A stretch of DNA of 35,338 nucleotides. It comes from Porticoccus sp. Lineage in GTDB: Bacteria; Pseudomonadota; Gammaproteobacteria; Pseudomonadales; Porticoccaceae. The stretch's first letter is position 1, and each line of letters starts with the position of its first letter. The position numbers were made by a program, and so were the translations under genes. The stretch is taken from NCBI GenBank assembly GCA_002733125.1, contig NVUM01000020.1, positions 1 to 35,338 on the forward strand, written 5' to 3'. The notes under the pieces are model-generated. The model had not been told where the DNA came from. It was given only the letters and a program-made list of their open reading frames with translations, and searched no databases. Shown one piece after another: positions 28,352 to 35,338 of the stretch.

Positions 28352-29743
28352 ATGATTCCGGTAATTGCTCTGGTTGGACGGCCCAATGTAGGAAAATCTA
28401 CGCTTTTTAACCGTCTGACGAAAACCCGCGATGCCCTTGTTGCCAATTACCCGGGGTTAACCCGAGACCGTAAATATGGTGAAGGGGAAATGTTTGGCCG
28501 CAGGTATATGTTGATTGATACCGGCGGCATAACAGGAGAAGAAGAGGGTATTGACACGGCGATGGCGGCACAGTCGATGCTGGCTGTTGATGAAGCAGAT
28601 GCTGTGTTGCTTATCGTGGATAGCCGTGATGGTCTGACTCCCGTTGACCGGCGTTTAGCCACCTATCTTCGTGAAAAAGGCCGCCTGGTCTATCTGGTAG
28701 CGAACAAGATTGACGGGGTGAATGCCGATGTCGCCATTGCTGAATTCTACGAACTGGGGTTTTCGGATGTATTTCCCACCACAGCTACCCATGGGCGCGG
28801 TGTCAGGCACCTTATGGAGACGGTACTGGAGCCCTTTCCCGAGTTAGAGGAGCCGATTCAGGCCGATATAGAGCGGCGCATCAAGATTGCCGTTGTCGGT
28901 CGTCCCAATGTGGGTAAATCCACTCTGGTAAACCGCTTGCTCGGCGAGGATCGCGTCATTGTCTTTGATCTGCCTGGCACCACCCGGGACAGCATTTATA
29001 TCGACTACGAGCGGGATGGAAAATCCTATACGCTGATTGATACCGCGGGTATCCGACGCCGTAAAAATGTTTCTCAGACGGTGGAGAAATTCTCCATCGT
29101 AAAGACCCTGCAAGCGATTGAAGATGCCAATGTGGTGGTGTTGCTGATTGATGCTCATGAAGGGCTTGTCGATCAGGACATGCATCTTATGGGCACTGCG
29201 ATCGAGTCGGGCAGAGCATTAGTGGTGGCGGTAAACAAATGGGATGGTTTGGATGCTGATGCCAAGGCCAGAATCAAAACAGAATTACAACGCCGTCTGA
29301 GGTTTGTCGAATTTGCGGATATTCATTTTATATCAGCTTTCCATGGGACTGGTGTCGGGCATCTCTACAAATCCATCGAGAAGGCGTACGCTTCGGCAAC
29401 GGACAAGTTGGGCACTAACCGTCTAACCCGGATTTTGCAGGATGCTGTGACTGAGCATCAGCCTCCCCTGGTGAGAGGGCGTCGCATCAAACTCCGATAT
29501 GCCCATGCTGGTGGACAGAATCCTCCATTGATCGTCATACATGGTAACCAGACAGCGGACGTGCCCAGTCACTATGCCCGTTACCTGGAAAAAGTGTTTC
29601 GCAAGGCCCTCGACCTGCAAGGCACACCGATTAAGATTGAGTTTCGTTCGGGAGAAAACCCGTTTGCGGGAAAAAAGAACCAACTAACGACTCGACAGTT
29701 AGCCAAAAAAAGGCGGTTGATGAAACACGTTAAGAAGAAGTAA
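28352..29743 (+). CDS. der: Ribosome-associated GTPase Der (EngA)
   Basis: Der has two consecutive GTPase domains and is essential for 50S ribosome maturation. The 463-residue product has GRPNVGKS at residues 9-16 and again at 183-190, each with switch elements ([15 protein letters not shown]) and NKxD motifs ([15 protein letters not shown]). A short acidic linker joins the domains and a KH-like C-terminal domain ends in the basic tail [16 protein letters not shown]. The ATG has only a modest GGG upstream. It closes the conserved hisS-yfgM-bamB-der order; the next gene, on the minus strand, is unrelated. Confidence 0.97.
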   Translation: MIPVIALVGRPNVGKSTLFNRLTKTRDALVANYPGLTRDRKYGEGEMFGRRYMLIDTGGITGEEEGIDTAMAAQSMLAVDEADAVLLIVDSRDGLTPVDRRLATYLREKGRLVYLVANKIDGVNADVAIAEFYELGFSDVFPTTATHGRGVRHLMETVLEPFPELEEPIQADIERRIKIAVVGRPNVGKSTLVNRLLGEDRVIVFDLPGTTRDSIYIDYERDGKSYTLIDTAGIRRRKNVSQTVEKFSIVKTLQAIEDANVVVLLIDAHEGLVDQDMHLMGTAIESGRALVVAVNKWDGLDADAKARIKTELQRRLRFVEFADIHFISAFHGTGVGHLYKSIEKAYASATDKLGTNRLTRILQDAVTEHQPPLVRGRRIKLRYAHAGGQNPPLIVIHGNQTADVPSHYARYLEKVFRKALDLQGTPIKIEFRSGENPFAGKKNQLTTRQLAKKRRLMKHVKKK

Positions 29744-29775
29744 TAGTTTTCCTGTCTATGACCATTGCTTATCAA

Positions 29776-30261
29776 TCAGGCTGCAGCCTGCGGTCTATCT
29801 TCAACTAACAATGCATAGCTAGTCACGAAATCATCAGGGGATCCTGGGTATTTCGGGTGGAAGTGACGTAACCAGTATGCTCCAAGTCCTTTGATATCAT
29901 GGGCCTTAGGTAGTGCCTGCTCCGAGCGACGATAAATCATCCAGGCAATGGCTGTAGCGTACTTGAGATTTGTAATCAATTCTGCATGGGGATCCTTCAG
30001 GAAACTATGCTGGCCCGCCAGTCCACGGATTTCACTGGCCATGTGCGGGTGATGGATCAAATATTTGTCCCAAACTGCCTGATGTCTTGCTGGCGTAATG
30101 CGATAGAGACCAACGCGTTTTCCCTGGTGCCATCCACCGAGACCGGATTCCTGTGCGGCTGTACCAACCAGAAGATTTTCTTTGGCGGCGCTCCATTCGT
30201 TAAGATAACGAAGTGTTTCTCTGATGACCAAGTAACGTAGGTCTTCTGTCGTAAAAATCAT
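29776..30261 (-). CDS. Phage-like SLT/lysozyme-fold hypothetical protein
   Basis: The ATG at 30261 is chosen because GGGAG lies five bases upstream; an in-frame upstream start (30324) adds a hydrophobic stretch without ribosome site. The 161-residue product has TAAQESGLGGW followed by GLYRITPARHQAVWDKYL. This resembles the SLT-type pattern of catalytic Glu-Ser and GLxQIxP, and small proteins I recall in phages and prophages ('GLYQIEPATHxDxWxNYL'-like). Residues 70-150 are mostly helical. No signal peptide or membrane segment is seen. It could be a phage-derived peptidoglycan-binding or structural protein, but function is not known. No neighbouring phage genes are visible. It is convergent with der, 32 bases apart. 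Confidence 0.6.
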   Translation of the reverse strand: MIFTTEDLRYLVIRETLRYLNEWSAAKENLLVGTAAQESGLGGWHQGKRVGLYRITPARHQAVWDKYLIHHPHMASEIRGLAGQHSFLKDPHAELITNLKYATAIAWMIYRRSEQALPKAHDIKGLGAYWLRHFHPKYPGSPDDFVTSYALLVEDRPQAAA

Positions 30262-30587
30262 GGTGGCTCCCAGTATGACTATTCGCCTGATTGATACATC
30301 AAAAATTATTATTGCTTTTAGCATGTTAAGAGTGAAAATTCAATTTAAAATAACAATACCTATTTAACTGTCATCGTCGAAAATAAACAAAGTGCATAAT
30401 AATCGATCAATTCTGACGATCTGGTCAATTCTACTGATGATGAAGTTACGTTATGACCTCTATGGGAGATCATAGGTGCCAGTATTATTACTCTGAGCTA
30501 TTACTCAGATTGTGAATGCTTAATTTGAAAACATCGCAGTACCTCTGTTATTGGTCCATGCTAGTCAATGAAAAGGGAGAAATTGGC
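30262..30587. other. 326-base AT-rich gap between divergent SLT-like gene and fumC
   Basis: This gap holds the start regions of both genes. It contains an exact direct repeat TCAATTCT at 30407-30414 and 30425-30432, 18 bases apart. It also contains an inverted repeat TATGACCTC (30452-30460) / GAGATCATA (30466-30474) with one mismatch, and CTGAG...CTCAG at about 30493-30508. No tRNA, insertion sequence or clear promoter is seen, though repeats of this sort may be operators. Confidence 0.45.
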
Positions 30588-31973
30588 ATGACATCTAGAA
30601 CTGAGAGTGATTCCCTGGGAGAGATTCAAATTCCTGAAGACGCACTTTGGGGTGCGCAAACGCAACGGGCAATAGGACACTTTCCCAATCTTGGCTACTC
30701 AATGCCTCGCGGCGTCATTCACTCACTTGCCCTGGTAAAAAAGGCTGCCGCCCTGGCCAATCTGGAACTTGCTGAACTGCAGTCCGAGCAGGCCTCACTG
30801 ATTGTTGCGGCCTGTGACGAAGTGCTGAGTCACAGGCATGATGAGCAGTTCCCGCTGCCCGTCTGGCAAAGTGGCAGTGGTACACAGAGCAATATGAATA
30901 TGAATGAGGTGGTTGCCAACCGTGCCAATGAACTGGCGGGCCACAAGCGCGGCGAGAAAACGCCGATTCATCCAAATGACCACGTCAATCGTTCCCAGTC
31001 CTCGAATGATGTGTTTCCAACTGCTATGCATCTGGCCGTCCTGTCAGCTTTGGAAAAAGTGCTGCTGCCAAATTTGACAACTCTCCGGGATGCCCTGGCC
31101 AAAAAACAGCACGAATTCTCAGCGCAGTGGAAAGTGGGGCGAACCCATATGATGGATGCGACGCCCATGACATTGGGCCAGGAGTTCAGCGGTTATGTTG
31201 CACAGCTGGACTTCAGTCTGAAGCAGTTACAGCAGGCAAAACAGGATCTGCTGCCACTGGCTATTGGCGGTACAGCTGTCGGTACCGGGTTAAATACGCC
31301 TGGTGGTTGGCAGGAGGCTGTGATAATGCAGTTGCGGGAGTTGACGGGTATGCCTGTCGTGACGGCACCTAATAAGTTTGCTGCCCTGTCGACGCATAAT
31401 GCGATGTTGCGTGTCAGCAGCGCCTTGCGCCAGATTGCTGCTGATTTTATGGTGATCGGTAATAATTTGCGGATGCTGGCCAGCGGCCCTAGAGCAGGGC
31501 TTTCTGAAATACAACTGCCGGCAAATGAACCTGGCAGCTCGATTATGCCCGGCAAGGTAAATCCAACCCAGATTGAGTCACTGACCATGATTGCGGCTCA
31601 GGTGATTGGTAATGATGCGGCCGTTGCCATGGCCTGCTCCCAGGGGCATTTGCAGTTAAATGTATTCAAACCATTGATTGTCCATAACGTGTTGACCTCA
31701 GTTGAGCTGTTGGGCAGCGGTGCGGATTACTTTAGCCGCTATTGTCTGACTGGGATGGGCTGTAACGCCGCTCAGTTGGCAAACAATGTAGAGCGATCCC
31801 TGATGATCGTGACAGCATTGGCCCCTGAATTGGGATACGACAAGGCAGCCGAGATCGCCAAACATGCCCAGCAACAAAACCAGACTATCCGTGAAGTCCT
31901 GATAGAGCAGGACATTCTCAGCGGTGAGGCTTTCGATACATTAATCAGGGAGCATGTATTGGTTAATCGCTAG
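30588..31973 (+). CDS. fumC: Class II fumarate hydratase FumC
   Basis: FumC hydrates fumarate to malate in the TCA cycle without an Fe-S cluster. The ATG at 30588 has GGGAG eight bases upstream and gives the family beginning TESDSLGEIQIPEDALWGAQ; an in-frame start at 30516 has no support. The 461-residue product (E. coli 467) has WQSGSGTQSNMNMNEV, the active-site VGRTHMMDATPMTLGQE and the signature SSIMPGKVNPTQIESLTMIA. Unlike the class I fumarase it needs no [4Fe-4S] cluster, which fits a cell with impaired ISC function, but this may be coincidence, as many bacteria carry only FumC. Confidence 0.95.
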   Translation: MTSRTESDSLGEIQIPEDALWGAQTQRAIGHFPNLGYSMPRGVIHSLALVKKAAALANLELAELQSEQASLIVAACDEVLSHRHDEQFPLPVWQSGSGTQSNMNMNEVVANRANELAGHKRGEKTPIHPNDHVNRSQSSNDVFPTAMHLAVLSALEKVLLPNLTTLRDALAKKQHEFSAQWKVGRTHMMDATPMTLGQEFSGYVAQLDFSLKQLQQAKQDLLPLAIGGTAVGTGLNTPGGWQEAVIMQLRELTGMPVVTAPNKFAALSTHNAMLRVSSALRQIAADFMVIGNNLRMLASGPRAGLSEIQLPANEPGSSIMPGKVNPTQIESLTMIAAQVIGNDAAVAMACSQGHLQLNVFKPLIVHNVLTSVELLGSGADYFSRYCLTGMGCNAAQLANNVERSLMIVTALAPELGYDKAAEIAKHAQQQNQTIREVLIEQDILSGEAFDTLIREHVLVNR

Positions 31974-32009
31974 TTCGATTGCCAGGTCGGCAGATTTATT
32001 AGCGAGTAT

Positions 32010-32369
32010 TCAGCCGAACCAGTGAGCAAGACGTTGTTGCGCACGATCTTTCACCTGTTGATCGATATAACCGGCAAGGGTGGCAACCGCGCCAGCGATA
32101 ACCGCAAGGTCATCCGTGTAGCCTCCGGGGATGAAATCCGGAATGGTGTCTGTAGGTAGAATAAAGTAGGCCAAGGCACTGTATACCGTTGCCTTGGCCC
32201 AGGCCGGAGTATCCGGCCTTCTGGCGGCATAATGGAGCCACAAACACTTCTCAATTAATTCACGGCCAGCTGTTTTTGCTGCATGCCTGACTTTGATCCA
32301 GAAGTCAGTACCGGAATAGCGGAGCTTTTTTTCCACCTTGATAGGTGCTGTGCCTGTTTCTGTCACCAT
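32010..32369 (-). CDS. YkvA/DUF1232 family membrane-associated protein
   Basis: The 119-residue product has the DUF1232 signature AYFILPTDTIPDFIPGGYTD at residues about 67-86, inside two short hydrophobic segments (about 58-75 and 86-104), following a basic amphipathic N-terminal half. The family is widespread and of unknown function. The ATG at 32369 is the first in frame. It is convergent with fumC and lies 87 bases downstream of argS on the same strand, so it may be cotranscribed with argS. Confidence 0.85.
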   Translation of the reverse strand: MVTETGTAPIKVEKKLRYSGTDFWIKVRHAAKTAGRELIEKCLWLHYAARRPDTPAWAKATVYSALAYFILPTDTIPDFIPGGYTDDLAVIAGAVATLAGYIDQQVKDRAQQRLAHWFG

Positions 32370-32456
32370 AATTAAAGGTTAGTCGGATCCTGAGCGAAGT
32401 CAAAAACAGTTTGGAGAACCAAAAGTCATTCCCGGTCAATATTTCTTCGAACAGCC

Positions 32457-34193
32457 TTACATTTTCTCCATTACCTCAATGCCCAGCAGATCGAGGCCCT
32501 TGGCCATGATCTTGGCGGTGAGCTGGGCAATGGCGAGGCGGCTTGATCGAGTGTCTTCTGCCACATCTTGCTTAAGGATCGGACAGTGCTCATAGAATGT
32601 CATGAAACTGCTGGCTAGTTCGTAAAGATAATTACAAAGAATATGGGGATAGCCATCAAGGACCAGTTGTTCAAGAGTCGTCCCAAACTGTAGAAGTTTC
32701 AGAGCCAAGTCTTTTTCCTGTTGTGTCGTGAGAGCAATGTTTCCTGTCGAACAATCGAAGTTGATGTCAGCTCGGCGGAAAATACTGCGGATTCGGGTAT
32801 AGGCATATTGTAGATAGGGAGCGGTGTTGCCCTCGAAGCTGAGCATGCTGTCCCAGTCAAAAATGTAGTCGTTGGTGCGTGTTTTACTCAAATCTGCGTA
32901 CTTGATGGCACCAATGCCCACTTTTCGTCCAATGGCGGCAACTTCATCGATGCCGAGTTCGGGGTTCTTTTCTCTCACTAGCGTGCAGGCGCGCTCGATA
33001 CCTTCCTGGAGTAGTTCTGTGAGCTTGACGGTCCCTCCAGTACGGGTTTTGAACGGTTTGCCGTCCTTCCCCATCATGGTGCCGAAGGGGAGGTGTTCCA
33101 ATGTTATCTCTGTATTCACAAATCCGGCCTTCTTTGCCAGTGTAAATACTTGTTTCATATGCAGTGATTGCCTGGCATCGATAAAGTACAGAATGCGATC
33201 CGCATGTAATGTCATGCTGCGGTGACGCAGTGCAGCAAGATCAGTTGTTGCGTAGAGAAAACCCCCGTCAGATTTCTGCACAATGACGGGGCTGGGCTTT
33301 CCTTCTTTGTCTGCAAGTTCCTCCAGAAAGACGACTTTGGCGCCCTGGTCTTCAACGAGCAGTCGCTGTTGCTCTAGCGATTCAATAATCCCTGCCAGAT
33401 CGTCGTTGTAGGCGCTTTCTGCCTTGATATCACTGTGCTTCAGCGTGATATTAAGATTCAGGTAGACGGCCTCACTGTGTGTGATTGAAATGTCGATAAA
33501 ACGCTGCCAAAGCTGGCGACAGTGGTGGTCACCCGATTGCAGTTTGACCACGTATTGACGAGCCTTCTGCGCAAATTGTTCATCTTTGTCAAAATGCTGT
33601 TTGGCCTGTTGATAAAAAACCTCCAGATCTCCCAGAGCCAGTTCAGGCCGCTCCCCTTCACCCAAATGTTCCTCAAGCTCGGCGATCAGCATGCCAAATT
33701 GGGTGCCCCAATCCCCCATGTGATTTTGGCGAACTACGTCGTGGCCCAGGAACTCGAGGGTGCGAACCACAGCATCGCCGATAATCGTGCTGCGCAGATG
33801 GCCCACGTGCATTTCCTTGGCCAGGTTGGGCCCGGAATAGTCAACGACAATTTTTTGTTGATTCGACACCTGTACGCCGAGCTTTTCATCTTCACTCAGT
33901 GTTTGTAGTTGGTCGGCAATGAAGCGGTTTGACAAGCGAATATTAATAAATCCGGGGCCGGCAATATCCACATGATCGGCAATATCATTCAGGTTGAGAT
34001 GCTTGACAATCCCGGCTGCCAAGTCCCGCGGGTTGCTTTTTTGTCGCTTGGCCGCCGCCATGGCGCCATTGGCCTGAAAGTCACCAAACTCGGGTCTGGT
34101 GCTGAGTGTGATATTGGTTGGGCAATCATCAGGAATGCCCGATGCCGACATGGCAGCCCTTACGCGTTGTTCAATCAGGGTTTTAATACTCAT
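32457..34193 (-). CDS. argS: Arginyl-tRNA synthetase ArgS
   Basis: ArgS charges tRNA(Arg). The 578-residue class I synthetase has the HIGH-type motif HVGH in [16 protein letters not shown] and the N-terminal 'Add1' domain (residues 1-110). The KMSKS region is replaced by the [17 protein letters not shown] stretch common in ArgRS. The C-terminal DALR domain begins with [13 protein letters not shown]. The start is ATG at 34193. A TACAAT element lies upstream on the minus strand (34232 to 34227), a possible -10 sequence about 34 bases before the start. Confidence 0.97.
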   Translation of the reverse strand: MSIKTLIEQRVRAAMSASGIPDDCPTNITLSTRPEFGDFQANGAMAAAKRQKSNPRDLAAGIVKHLNLNDIADHVDIAGPGFINIRLSNRFIADQLQTLSEDEKLGVQVSNQQKIVVDYSGPNLAKEMHVGHLRSTIIGDAVVRTLEFLGHDVVRQNHMGDWGTQFGMLIAELEEHLGEGERPELALGDLEVFYQQAKQHFDKDEQFAQKARQYVVKLQSGDHHCRQLWQRFIDISITHSEAVYLNLNITLKHSDIKAESAYNDDLAGIIESLEQQRLLVEDQGAKVVFLEELADKEGKPSPVIVQKSDGGFLYATTDLAALRHRSMTLHADRILYFIDARQSLHMKQVFTLAKKAGFVNTEITLEHLPFGTMMGKDGKPFKTRTGGTVKLTELLQEGIERACTLVREKNPELGIDEVAAIGRKVGIGAIKYADLSKTRTNDYIFDWDSMLSFEGNTAPYLQYAYTRIRSIFRRADINFDCSTGNIALTTQQEKDLALKLLQFGTTLEQLVLDGYPHILCNYLYELASSFMTFYEHCPILKQDVAEDTRSSRLAIAQLTAKIMAKGLDLLGIEVMEKM

Positions 34194-34451
34194 ATGGCAG
34201 GGTGTGTCTTGTTAAATGAAAACGGGATTGTAGCCCCCCGTATCCAAAAAGCCAGTGGTTGCTGTTGATGGATACAGGGCCTGCCAGTATAGTCGAAGAG
34301 CATGGGTATACCTGACAGGAATCCGGTGTTGACTGGCTTTCTCCTGATCGAGGTGTGAGTTGACACCAATTCCCCGACCATGACCCTGCTCGAATAGTCG
34401 TCGCATTTATGCTGTTCCGCGTTAAACAATTCATATTCATCCGAGGTGACC
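34194..34451. promoter_or_regulatory. Divergent region between argS and bolA
   Basis: The 258-base gap includes a minus-strand TACAAT (34227-34232) that could be the argS -10. It also has a nine-base inverted pair AAAGCCAGT / ACTGGCTTT (about 34249 and 34333), and GGTGT (34352-34356) / ACACC (34363-34367) with a TTGACA beside it. The ribosome site GAGG of bolA is at 34443-34446. No gene was recognised in it; the short open frames look like chance. Confidence 0.35.
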
Positions 34452-34760
34452 TTGCAAGTTCAACAGACCATCGAAAACAAACTGACTGCGGCGTTTACAC
34501 CGGATTTCCTGCAAGTGCTCAACGAGAGTTACATGCATGCAGTCCCCGCAGATTCAGAAACGCACTTTAAACTGGTCATCGTCTCTGATTTATTTGGGGG
34601 GATGCGGGCCGTACAGCGCCATCAGCGGGTGTACCAGCTGCTATCTACTGAGCTGGCTGGCGGCGTCCATGCTCTGTCACTGCATATCTTCACACCTGAC
34701 GAATGGCGAGAGCAGGAGAGTGCGCCTTCGTCACCGGCCTGTATGGGAAAAAATGGTTGA
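34452..34760 (+). CDS. bolA: BolA family protein
   Basis: BolA proteins are small class II KH-like factors that bind glutaredoxins through [2Fe-2S] clusters and act as transcription or iron-homeostasis modulators. The product (102 residues from TTG 34452, preceded at five bases by GAGG; GTG 34446 overlaps that site) contains the BolA pattern LNESYMHAVPADSETHFKLV, VSDLFGGMRAVQRHQRVYQLL and HALSLHIFTPDEW. The HF/His at the ETHFKLV position is a typical cluster ligand. The window therefore contains a second Fe-S-linked protein gene unrelated in position to isc. Confidence 0.9.
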   Translation: MQVQQTIENKLTAAFTPDFLQVLNESYMHAVPADSETHFKLVIVSDLFGGMRAVQRHQRVYQLLSTELAGGVHALSLHIFTPDEWREQESAPSSPACMGKNG

Positions 34761-34849
34761 TTTCGGAAAATCGCATTTCTACGCATCCCTCTCATTTGCA
34801 ATGCTGTATAGCTAACAACGATTCGTGGATGACGATAACGAGGTATAAG

Positions 34850-35272
34850 ATGAAAAAAATAACAGGTATTTTGATTGCAGCACTGGTGATTTTGTCACCG
34901 ACAATCCATGCGGGTGGAGCGACAGACTCTGGTGGTGTGAAGGCCTACATTATTTCGCCCAAAGACGGAGAAACTGTGAGCAGTCCGGTAACGGTACGAT
35001 TCGGCCTGCGTGGTATCGGTGTTGCTCCTGCGGGTGTGCTACGGGAGCATACAGGGCACCATCATCTATTGGTCAACGTCCAACAGTTGCCAGATATGGA
35101 TAAGCCGATCCCGGCTGACGATCAACACCGTCATTTTGGTGGTGGCCAGACTGAAGTGAGTATTGAGCTGCCCCAGGGAGAGCATAGACTACAATTATTA
35201 CTCGGAGACCATTCCCATGTCCCGCACAAGCCTCCAGTACTTTCTGAGCCAATAATCATTAAGGTGTATTGA
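34850..35272 (+). CDS. Secreted DUF4399 family protein
   Basis: The ATG at 34850 has AGG about seven bases upstream and opens a signal peptide (MKKITGILIAALVILSPTIHA), so earlier in-frame starts are rejected. The 140-residue product has the DUF4399 pattern: VRFGLRGIGVAPAG, TGHHHLLVNVQQLPD, HFGGGQTEVSIELPQGEHRL and LLGDHSHVPHKPPVLSEPI. The many histidines could bind metal, but the function of this family is unknown. It probably acts in the periplasm. It follows bolA by 89 bases. Confidence 0.85.
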   Translation: MKKITGILIAALVILSPTIHAGGATDSGGVKAYIISPKDGETVSSPVTVRFGLRGIGVAPAGVLREHTGHHHLLVNVQQLPDMDKPIPADDQHRHFGGGQTEVSIELPQGEHRLQLLLGDHSHVPHKPPVLSEPIIIKVY

Positions 35273-35338
35273 TCTAGCGCAAGTCGATGATTCTGTTTAC
35301 TTAATCCAGATCAAATGGTGGTAGTGAAGCTCTTGGTT
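35273..35338. other. Right-edge tail with no recognised feature
   Basis: The last 66 bases show no recognisable gene, terminator or repeat. Confidence 0.6.

Noticed and set aside
29777-29790. A perfect 14-base palindrome CAGGCTGCAGCCTG as a terminator for der
   Set aside because: It has no T-run and lies over the stop codon of the opposite gene; length is not beyond chance.
34183-34440. Three short minus-strand open frames upstream of argS
   Set aside because: Overlapping frames without protein similarity or ribosome sites; chance open frames in an intergenic region.

Overview
The window is a chromosomal stretch of a gammaproteobacterium. Most of it is conserved housekeeping DNA in an order close to that of Pseudomonas and related marine orders (Pseudomonadales/Cellvibrionales-like): tilS-pyrG-kdsA-eno-ftsB-ispD-ispF-truD-pcm-nlpD-rpoS, then suhB/trmJ, then iscRSUA-hscBA-fdx-iscX-ndk-rlmN-pilW-rodZ-ispG-hisS-yfgM-bamB-der. 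This placement rests on gene order and protein resemblance recalled from memory; no search was run. I saw no rRNA, tRNA, CRISPR array, insertion sequence or complete prophage.

Layout. 1-588 (minus) is the start of a regulator cut by the window edge; its unfamiliar N-terminal domain is joined to an AcoR-like segment. 792-6203 holds tilS, then pyrG-kdsA-eno closed by a strong intrinsic terminator. 6429-12891 holds ftsB, ispD, ispF, truD, pcm, a DUF368/PopT membrane protein, nlpD and rpoS. The usual surE between truD and pcm is absent, and the DUF368 gene occupies the pcm-nlpD gap. suhB (minus) and trmJ (plus) diverge from 13.76-13.95 kb.

The most striking region is 14.7-18.7 kb, the ISC iron-sulfur operon. 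The promoter with two abutting IscR-type sites, iscR, iscS, iscA and iscX all look intact. The four genes between or beside them that form the scaffold/chaperone/ferredoxin core are broken. iscU has two single-base frameshifts. hscB has HPD changed to YPD and two in-frame stops before a still readable C-terminus. hscA has a stop and two deletions, and the second deletion fuses its remnant to the last part of fdx. About thirty neighbouring genes are intact, so this looks like real, fairly recent dismantling of one machine rather than poor sequence. The cell would need another Fe-S system (SUF, or a second ISC copy) outside this window.

18.7-29.7 kb: a PAS/GGDEF/EAL c-di-GMP protein is inserted between iscX and ndk, followed by the canonical ndk-to-der run covering nucleotide balance, 23S/tRNA methylation, pilus assembly, cell shape, isoprenoids, His-tRNA, outer-membrane assembly and ribosome maturation. 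29.8-35.3 kb is more mosaic: a phage-like SLT-type protein (minus), a repeat-containing AT-rich gap, fumC, a YkvA/DUF1232 protein, argS (minus), bolA and a secreted DUF4399 protein.
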